Shown: positions 1 to 5,139 of the stretch, one piece after another
Position numbering within the stretch: position 1 is the stretch's first letter
Layout of the letters: each line of letters opens with the position of its first letter
NCBI GenBank assembly: GCA_017408535.1
Contig: JAFQUL010000004.1
Coordinates: 1 to 8,793, forward strand
Source of the DNA: Clostridia bacterium
GTDB lineage: Bacteria > Bacillota > Clostridia > Oscillospirales > CAG-272
Length of the DNA: 8,793 nucleotides
Reading direction: 5' to 3'
Program-made: the position numbers and the translations under genes
The notes under the pieces: generated by a model
Database searches by the model: none
What the model was told of the DNA's origin: nothing
Seen by the model: the letters and a program-made list of their open reading frames with translations, nothing else

Positions 1-111
1 CGCAATTCTTGCCTGTCCCTACAAGTTTGATGTGTATTTTTGAAATGATATGAAACCGGTAGGGGCGTGCATTGCACGTCCGCAGGTTGCCCGGGATTTG
101 ATTATGTATTT
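1..111. repeat. Short palindromic/partly duplicated intergenic sequence
   Basis: No convincing gene is seen in 1-213. A 14-base stretch at 26-39 (TTTGATGTGTATTT) recurs as TTTGATTATGTATTT at 97-111, about 71 bases on. Each copy is preceded by GC-rich sequence containing a GTAGGG motif: inverted at the left edge (CCCTAC, 17-22) and direct at 59-64. Bases 63-70 and 74-81 form an 8-bp hairpin with an ATT loop (GGGCGTGC / GCACGTCC, one G-U pair on the plus strand). This resembles the REP-like palindromic intergenic repeats common in gut Clostridia. That family assignment is inference; only the internal duplication and the hairpin are seen. Confidence 0.45.
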
Positions 112-213
112 CACCCCGTAGAGCCTCTGTAGAATCAATTCCGTATGCCTTGTACTTCGGGAGAGGTATCTTGAGAAGCAAGACGGAGAGGGCGAACAAC
201 GATAAAAACACAA

Positions 214-259
214 TAAAAACGGGCGGGTGGAATTGCCGAATGCAATTCTGTCCGTCCGT
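214..259 (-). terminator. Rho-independent terminator of the glycoside hydrolase gene
   Basis: Read on the minus strand, a long hairpin begins 7 bases past the hydrolase stop codon. Its inner stem is GAATTGC/GCAATTC (230-236 with 242-248, 5-base loop). Its outer stem pairs ACGG/CCGT (219-222 with 256-259) and CGG/CCG (224-226 with 252-254), with one mismatch on this strand and a small asymmetric internal loop. The hairpin runs directly into TTTTTATTG on the minus strand. Stem, GC-rich base and U-tract are all present, so this is a textbook intrinsic terminator for leftward transcription. Confidence 0.85.
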
Positions 260-266
260 TTTATAT

Positions 267-2189
267 TTATCTGAGAATTATGAGCTTATGCAGGCTGAAG
301 GGAGGAAGGCTCAGAGTGACGCGGCCGTTCTCCTGCGTGAATGGGATGCTCTCTCCGTCCGGCTGTGAAACGGCGGAGGTGATGGGTCTGTCAAGCTTTA
401 CGGTGACAGTTACCTCGTGAAGACGGGGGAAATCCGGCAGCAGACATACGTTGCCGCGGTTTACCGGCGGTGCGTAAAGAATGTGAAGGGCAAGGAAGCC
501 CTCCTTTTTATTCTCTCTCAGTCTGATTCTGCCGCAGGAGGGAAGCTCGCTTGTGACGATCATTCTTGAGTAGATCCTGTCAATGGCCTTTATGATATAT
601 TCCTCAAGAATATAGTTGCCGGAGTTATTATATGCCTCGAATACCGGGTGGGCAAAGTACAGCACGTTACCGTGTTTTACGAGAGCCGGATAATCTGCCG
701 CCTCGGGTCGGTAGGGGGTGTTGTTGTGTCCGCAGAAGTGACCGACGGTACGTCTGAAGTATGGCTCATGGACACGGGCAAGCACCTCGCCCTCTGTCTT
801 TACACGGTATGCCGCAGAATAGGCAAGGAAAGGTGTGGTTATCTCGTCAACGTTGCATTTTATGTAATCAAGGTCGTATTCCGAGGGGGATAGCTTTTCT
901 ATGCCAAGCTCATCAAAGATACTCTCGTAGCTTGCCACTATCTTACCGCCTTTTTCGGTAAATTCAGTGAGAGCATTCCTGTCATCATCTGAAAGACTTA
1001 CTCTGTCGGGAAGGATGATACAGCTGTATTTTCCGAGATCGTCTCCCGAGCCTATTACGTCATACTCAAGGTGCATTATCTGAAGCAGCTTTGACGCACC
1101 GATGTCAGAGGCAGAGGAGTGGCTGAGCCAGATAGCAAGGTCGGTGAAGGCAGAGGTGTTCTCGCTGTATTTCTCGATCTTTCCGGCATAATCGAATGCG
1201 TGTCCGATGACGGCATAGGTGCTTTCGTCAATGTCACAGGAGGGATGAAGGTGATCGCCCACCGAAATAGACGCACCGACGCTGAGCATATCCGCACACT
1301 CGTATCTGAGTGCCTCCTTGTTCTTAAAGCCGCCGAATTCTCCCCAGGTGTGGTGGAACTTTCCCGTCATACCGAGAAAAGGCTTTCCGTACTTTTCAAA
1401 GAACTTGGCACGTATCGGCATAAGATCATATCCGCCCCAGGCAGTGGGAAGATCCTCAAGCTCGTAGTGGGTCTGATAGGGATGATATTCCGTCCTGTCC
1501 ATATTCGCACCGCCGTTATAGAAGACCGGTGCGTCCTTTTTATATTCGTGAACTATTTCGGTCAGCCTCTGCATCAGACGGATGCGGGCGGTGATAAAGT
1601 ACTTCTTTGCATCCTCGTAGCTGTCGGGGTCAAGACCTTCCTCAAGCATTCCTCTGCGGCAGCTGTCGCAGGCGCATGCCTCACCCTCAAAGCAGATATC
1701 GTAGAATATACCGTCAGATACGTCGAAGCTTTCGCATACCTCACGGGTGATCGCCTCAAGGTGGTTTGAATAGTCTCCCACAAGACAGAGGGTCACCCAG
1801 GAGCAGGTGGCAAGAGGCTCGTCGGGGTCTCTCTCTTCATCGGGAGCATCCCCCGCATAGGCGGCCTTACGGGTGAAAAAATCTATATGGTGCCACTCGG
1901 GGTGGGCATCCGCATCTCTCTTGCTCCAGCCTGCGGTAATGTAGATGGGCGCCTTCGCTCCTGCTGAGTGAATGGCGTCTATCTCCTCTCCGAGAAGATT
2001 AAAGCTGAGACCGGGGTGCATTTCCGATACCTTTGAGGGATAGTAGGTATATCCGTGGTGGCATTTTGCAAAAACGGTCATAAGGTCTACCTTTGCGTCC
2101 TTTACCGTCTTGGTGAATTTTTCTTTGTCAAATTTTTCGCCCACCTTAATATCAGGGCCGGTGTGAAAGTCAAGATGCACGCACTTCAT
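267..2189 (-). CDS. Putative glycoside hydrolase, GHL6-type TIM barrel with GH42-like architecture
   Basis: This 640-residue protein has no signal peptide or membrane segment, so it should act in the cytoplasm on an imported glycoside. Its N-terminus (HLDFHTGPDI at 5-14, FAKCHHGYTYYPSK at 40-53, PIYITAGW at 81-88) matches my knowledge of the 'hypothetical glycosyl hydrolase 6' family, which is related to GH42/alpha-amylase-like barrels. Residues about 1-340 form the barrel, about 345-545 a beta-galactosidase-trimerisation-like domain, and the rest a C-terminal beta domain. D164 and E168/E170 in the FYDICFEGE segment are plausible catalytic acids. C129, C172, C174 and C177 have nearly the spacing of the GH42 zinc site. 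The ATG is preceded by GGAG at good spacing. It lies downstream of and co-directional with the AraC gene, but has its own promoter. The substrate is unknown; the family is little characterised, so a named sugar activity would be a guess. Confidence 0.82.
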   Translation of the reverse strand: MKCVHLDFHTGPDIKVGEKFDKEKFTKTVKDAKVDLMTVFAKCHHGYTYYPSKVSEMHPGLSFNLLGEEIDAIHSAGAKAPIYITAGWSKRDADAHPEWHHIDFFTRKAAYAGDAPDEERDPDEPLATCSWVTLCLVGDYSNHLEAITREVCESFDVSDGIFYDICFEGEACACDSCRRGMLEEGLDPDSYEDAKKYFITARIRLMQRLTEIVHEYKKDAPVFYNGGANMDRTEYHPYQTHYELEDLPTAWGGYDLMPIRAKFFEKYGKPFLGMTGKFHHTWGEFGGFKNKEALRYECADMLSVGASISVGDHLHPSCDIDESTYAVIGHAFDYAGKIEKYSENTSAFTDLAIWLSHSSASDIGASKLLQIMHLEYDVIGSGDDLGKYSCIILPDRVSLSDDDRNALTEFTEKGGKIVASYESIFDELGIEKLSPSEYDLDYIKCNVDEITTPFLAYSAAYRVKTEGEVLARVHEPYFRRTVGHFCGHNNTPYRPEAADYPALVKHGNVLYFAHPVFEAYNNSGNYILEEYIIKAIDRIYSRMIVTSELPSCGRIRLRENKKEGFLALHILYAPPVNRGNVCLLPDFPRLHEVTVTVKLDRPITSAVSQPDGESIPFTQENGRVTLSLPPFSLHKLIILR

Positions 2190-2203
2190 ATTATCTCCGT
2201 TCC

Positions 2204-2219
2204 GCCGCAGAGCTGCGGC
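2204..2219. promoter_or_regulatory. Leader inverted repeat upstream of the hydrolase start
   Basis: GCCGCAG-AG-CTGCGGC is a perfect 7-bp inverted repeat with a 2-base spacer. It lies 14 bases upstream of the hydrolase ATG, just before its GGAG ribosome binding site and downstream of the predicted promoter. It could be an operator for a dimeric repressor or an mRNA hairpin affecting translation; a 2-base loop favours a DNA-level palindrome over a tight RNA hairpin. Function is inferred from position only. Confidence 0.45.
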
Positions 2220-2262
2220 AAAGACTTAACTTGGTAAATTTTAAGAACTGATATTATTCTTA

Positions 2263-2292
2263 ATTATAACATATCGGAATAGAAAAGAGCAA
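2263..2292 (-). promoter_or_regulatory. Promoter for the hydrolase gene (extended -10)
   Basis: On the minus strand a perfect TATAAT (2263-2268) is preceded by TGT, giving an extended -10 (TGnTATAAT). A weak -35 TTGCTC (2287-2292) sits 18 bases upstream. It lies in the gap between the AraC stop codon and the hydrolase start and predicts a leader of roughly 65-70 bases. The -35 region contains AGAAAAGAGCAA (plus strand 2281-2292), similar to AGAAAAGCAA at the AraC promoter. Confidence 0.65.
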
Positions 2293-2302
2293 CGGTAATT
2301 TT

Positions 2303-3073
2303 TTAGTCCTTTCTTTTGGTTGGGCAGGTTCCGAAATGTTTGTGATAAATTCGGTAAAAGTTGCTGTAATTATCGTAACCAACCTGAGACGCCGCGACGG
2401 TGGGCAGAGTACCTTCCCCTATAAGCTTATTTGCAAGTGCAAGCTTTTTCTGCAGTATATACTGCTTTGGGGATATCTTCATCTTTTCCTCAAACAAATG
2501 GCAAAAGGAGGATTTTGATCTGGCGGTGTGCCGGGCAAGATCTTCAAGTAAAATTTTTTCCCGCAGATGTCCCTCGATATAAGTAACGGCGTTTCGTAAA
2601 AAAACGTCGGTCTTGCTCTCAACTGTGCTGACCGTGCTTTTTAGCGCGCAGTAAAACAGCTGTATCATCAGGCTTTGTACCAGCGGTATATAATACGACG
2701 GATCTTCACTTTGGCATATCTCTCTCAGTATTTCGGCGTCGGAGGAAAACGGTATGGCAATATTATCACCTTTTTTTGAAAAATCCTCCCATAGTACCCG
2801 GGGAATAGCAGAAAGATCAAACAGGACGGTTATCCTGCGGTAGTCACTACCCCCGTTTACAGTCACCGAATGGTAGCAAAGAGGAGGAATGATAATAGTT
2901 TGTCCACCTGTTAAGCGATAGCTTTTTTCCTCAAACATAACCGAAATATCACCCTCAAGCACTGCGATCATTTCATACTGTCCGTGACAGTGACTTTCCC
3001 AACGGACAGAACTGCCGCAGCTATCTTCAAGATATTCAAGTTCATATTCCTTTGTCTTAAAACCGCATACCAT
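2303..3073 (-). CDS. AraC-family transcriptional regulator (cupin + double HTH)
   Basis: This 256-residue DNA-binding regulator is probably ligand-responsive. Residues about 20-85 form an AraC-type cupin sensor with histidines at H28, H30 and H68 (HCHGQYEMI; PPLCYHSV). Residues about 160-252 hold the two helix-turn-helix motifs: LLEDLARHTARSKSSFCHLF near 175-194, and PTVAASQVGYDNYSNFYRIYHKHFG near 224-248 with the usual family ending. I chose the ATG at 3073 over an in-frame GTG three codons upstream, because GGGGGTG lies 6 bases before the ATG and would itself overlap the GTG. The gene lies between the hydrolase (same strand, downstream) and the divergent redox operon, the usual place for a local activator or repressor of both. 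The effector cannot be read from sequence; a glycoside or its product is plausible. Confidence 0.93.
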   Translation of the reverse strand: MVCGFKTKEYELEYLEDSCGSSVRWESHCHGQYEMIAVLEGDISVMFEEKSYRLTGGQTIIIPPLCYHSVTVNGGSDYRRITVLFDLSAIPRVLWEDFSKKGDNIAIPFSSDAEILREICQSEDPSYYIPLVQSLMIQLFYCALKSTVSTVESKTDVFLRNAVTYIEGHLREKILLEDLARHTARSKSSFCHLFEEKMKISPKQYILQKKLALANKLIGEGTLPTVAASQVGYDNYSNFYRIYHKHFGTCPTKRKD

Positions 3074-3096
3074 GTTATTCACCCCCGTTTTATTAT

Positions 3097-3125
3097 ATTG
3101 TATCCTACGTTTGCAAGAAAAGCAA
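3097..3125 (-). promoter_or_regulatory. Promoter of the AraC regulator gene
   Basis: On the minus strand TTGCTT (3120-3125) is followed after 17 bases by TACAAT (3097-3102), about 23 bases before the chosen ATG. The leader carries the GGGGGTG ribosome binding site. The -35 overlaps the middle of three GCAA repeats, as expected for autoregulation. An alternative TATAAT lies a few bases nearer the gene. Confidence 0.55.
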
Positions 3126-3138
3126 TATTTTATGCAAA
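3110..3138. promoter_or_regulatory. Candidate AraC-regulator operator in the divergent promoter region
   Basis: TTTGCA (3110-3115) and TGCAAA (3133-3138) form an inverted repeat with a 17-base spacer. The element also contains GCAA three times (3113, 3122, 3134); the first and third are exactly 21 bases, two helical turns, apart. AraC proteins bind half-sites on one DNA face at about this spacing. The site overlaps the regulator's -35 and lies just upstream of the operon promoter. Binding is inferred. Confidence 0.4.
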
Positions 3139-3146
3139 TTTAATTA

Positions 3147-3174
3147 TATACATTTCCTTATTTGATGATATAAT
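3147..3174 (+). promoter_or_regulatory. Promoter of the redox operon (extended -10)
   Basis: A perfect TATAAT (3169-3174) preceded by TGA gives an extended -10, with a poor -35 TATACA (3147-3152) 16 bases upstream. A weak -35 with a strong extended -10 fits a promoter that needs an activator bound just upstream, where the GCAA repeats lie. A second TATAAT at 3181-3186 lacks a matching -35. The operon's first ATG follows about 40 bases after the -10. Confidence 0.6.
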
Positions 3175-3214
3175 GAAATATATAATATGTAGGAAAGAAA
3201 GGTATTTTTACTGT

Positions 3215-4411
3215 ATGCTCGAAAGCTCAATTCAGATAAATGATAAAATTATCCCCAACCGTGCGGTGCTTCAGCCCATGGAGGGATGTGACTGCAATAC
3301 AGACGGAAGCCCAAGCCCTCTCACAATTGAAAAATACATCAAAGCCGCAAAAAGCGGTGTGGGACTTATTTGGTTTGAGGCTACTGCTGTTTGCCCCGAG
3401 GGTAGGACGGGCCCCAGACAGATGATGCTGACAAAGGACAATCTGCCCGCATTCAGAGAACTGCTCGGAAATATGCGGCAGATAGCCAAGGATGAGACAG
3501 GAACAGAGCCGGTATTCATTCTTCAGCTTACCCACTCGGGCAGACAGAGTATTGTGCCTATGATAGCCTACCGCCACCCAATATATGAGGAGCGCCGCCC
3601 GGTCACCGACGAAAATATAGTTACAGACGAGTATCTTGATACCCTGGCGGAAAAATACGCAGAGTCGGCGGTGCTTGCGCTTGAGGCCGGCTTTGACGGT
3701 GTTGACGTAAAATCCTGCCACGGATATCTTTTCCAGGAGCTGCTTTCCGCCTTCGGGCGCGAGGGAAGATACGGCGGCAGCTTTGACAACCGTTCAAGGC
3801 TTTATCTTGACTGTGTCAGAGCGGTAAAAAAGGTACTGCCCGACAATATCCTTCTTACCACAAGACTGAGTGTTGCCGATATGGTGCCGAAGCCCTACGG
3901 CTTCGGTACGACAGAGGAAAACGTCCTCGATTTTACAGAGCCGGATATCCTTCTCGGACGGCTTATAGATGAAGGGATACAGATGCTCAACGTAACGGTG
4001 GGCAACCCGTATTACAACCCCCACGTTAACCGCCCCTACAGAAAGGGCGGATACATTCCCCCGGAGGCGGCAGAGGTGGGGCTTAACAGATTCGTTACCA
4101 TTGAAAAGCATATCAAGGAAAATTTCCCCGCCCTTACGGTGGTGGGCTCAGGACTTTCCTATTACCGCGAGGATCTGATGGAAAGATCTGAGGAGCAGCT
4201 TGAGAGCGGAGTGTGCGACCTTGTAGGTTACGGCAGAATGTGGCTTGCATACCCCGAATTTTACCGAGACTATACAAACGGACAGTTTGACCCGAAGAAA
4301 TGCTGTCTCTCCTGCTCAAAATGTACCGAGCTTATGAGAAGCAAAAGGGTATCCGGCTGTGCGGTGTTCAATGAATATTACAGAGAGCTTTATAAGGAGA
4401 TAAAACAGTGA
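3215..4411 (+). CDS. Old Yellow Enzyme-family NADH:flavin oxidoreductase, single-domain with C-terminal Cys cluster
   Basis: This 398-residue FMN-dependent TIM-barrel enzyme is probably a cytoplasmic reductase (or oxidase) of an activated C=C bond. Seen: QLTHSGR at 104-110, and the OYE signature from DGVDVKSCHGYL (161-172) to YGGSFDNRSRL (187-197), R217 in TTRLSV, and GSG (311-313) plus GYGRMW (338-343) in the FMN phosphate region. The cysteines C364, C367, C370 and C382 (C-x2-C-x2-C-x11-C, with an extra C363) suggest the [4Fe-4S] site of the dienoyl-CoA reductase/trimethylamine dehydrogenase branch, but that branch's C-terminal FAD/NAD(P)H domain is absent. The active-site H-x-x-H pair is K166-x-x-H169 here. 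I chose the ATG at 3215 (AGGAAAGAAAGG upstream); the frame stays open back into the AraC gene but gives only non-conserved sequence. First gene of the operon. Substrate unknown. Confidence 0.88.
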   Translation: MLESSIQINDKIIPNRAVLQPMEGCDCNTDGSPSPLTIEKYIKAAKSGVGLIWFEATAVCPEGRTGPRQMMLTKDNLPAFRELLGNMRQIAKDETGTEPVFILQLTHSGRQSIVPMIAYRHPIYEERRPVTDENIVTDEYLDTLAEKYAESAVLALEAGFDGVDVKSCHGYLFQELLSAFGREGRYGGSFDNRSRLYLDCVRAVKKVLPDNILLTTRLSVADMVPKPYGFGTTEENVLDFTEPDILLGRLIDEGIQMLNVTVGNPYYNPHVNRPYRKGGYIPPEAAEVGLNRFVTIEKHIKENFPALTVVGSGLSYYREDLMERSEEQLESGVCDLVGYGRMWLAYPEFYRDYTNGQFDPKKCCLSCSKCTELMRSKRVSGCAVFNEYYRELYKEIKQ

Positions 4412-5139
4412 AAGTTGCAATAGTGACCGGTGTTGCCGGAGGAATAGGAAAAGCAAGCGCCCTTATGCTTCTCTCAAAGGGCTATGCCGTTGTGGGAATG
4501 GGACGGAGCGAGACCCCCGATCTCACTGATTTTAGCGGACTTCAGCTTACTTACGTGCCGGGAGATATTTCTTCCGCTGATGACAGAAAAAATCTGTTTG
4601 AAGCCGCCAGAGAAAAGGGTGATATTATGGCCCTCGTTAACGTGGCGGGAGTTGCGCCCAAGGTTCGCAGTGACATCCTTGAGATGACGGAGGAAAGCTA
4701 CGATTACGTTATGGGTATCAATACCAAGGGAACTCTTTTCCTTACCCAGACGGTGGCAAATCATATGATAAAGCAGGGCAAGGGCGGCTCTATCGTAAAT
4801 ATTTCCTCCTGCTCGGCCTATACCAGCTCCACCAGCAGAGGTGAATACTGCATCTCAAAGGCGGGCGTTTCAATGATAACCAAACTCTTTGCCGACAGAC
4901 TTTCTTCAGAGGGTATAACCGTCAACGAGATATGCCCCGGTATAATAGCAACCGGTATGACCGAGGCAGTCAAGGCAAAATATGACAAGCTTATCTCAGA
5001 GGGTCTCGTGCCCCTCGGCCGCTGGGGTACTCCCGAGGATATTGCCAAGATAGTGATAGCTCTTTGCGACGGTACCTTCGGTTACACTACCGGTGCATCT
5101 CTTATCGCCGACGGCGGTATGCATATCAGAAAATTATGA
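4408..5139 (+). CDS. Short-chain dehydrogenase/reductase (classical SDR)
   Basis: A 243-residue NAD(P)(H)-dependent carbonyl reductase/alcohol dehydrogenase with one Rossmann domain, normal length for the FabG-like classical SDRs. Seen: TGVAGGIG at 7-14 (cofactor glycines), NVAG at 78-81 in place of NNAG, catalytic N105, S134, Y147 and K151 (YCISK), and CPG at 176-178 followed by T for nicotinamide contact. R33 after the second beta strand would favour NADPH. The GTG start lies within the OYE stop (GTGA overlap) and has a strong AAGGAG 8 bases upstream, so translation is coupled. No acyl-carrier or fatty-acid genes are nearby, so fabG is not assigned. It more likely reduces a ketone, or oxidises an alcohol, in the same pathway as the flanking flavoenzymes. 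Confidence 0.93.
   Translation: MKVAIVTGVAGGIGKASALMLLSKGYAVVGMGRSETPDLTDFSGLQLTYVPGDISSADDRKNLFEAAREKGDIMALVNVAGVAPKVRSDILEMTEESYDYVMGINTKGTLFLTQTVANHMIKQGKGGSIVNISSCSAYTSSTSRGEYCISKAGVSMITKLFADRLSSEGITVNEICPGIIATGMTEAVKAKYDKLISEGLVPLGRWGTPEDIAKIVIALCDGTFGYTTGASLIADGGMHIRKL

Noticed and set aside
19..213. 64-codon minus-strand and 72-codon plus-strand open frames in the left intergenic region
   Set aside because: They run through palindromic repeats and the terminator hairpin, have no good ribosome binding site and no protein-like pattern.
1119..1769. A 216-codon plus-strand open frame within the hydrolase gene
   Set aside because: It is antisense to a well-supported gene, has no recognisable motif and no ribosome binding site, and is open only because of the host gene's codon bias.
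2984..3214. N-terminal extension of the OYE gene to an upstream ATG at 2984
   Set aside because: The added 77 residues overlap the AraC gene and both promoters and do not resemble the family; the ATG at 3215 has a ribosome binding site and starts where family similarity starts.
3227..3721. 164-codon minus-strand open frame inside the OYE gene
   Set aside because: A shadow of the conserved OYE coding sequence, without motifs or an initiation signal.
4408..5139. Naming the SDR fabG
   Set aside because: It has FabG-like motifs but no fatty-acid synthesis neighbours and sits in a catabolic-looking redox operon; the motifs are shared by all classical SDRs.
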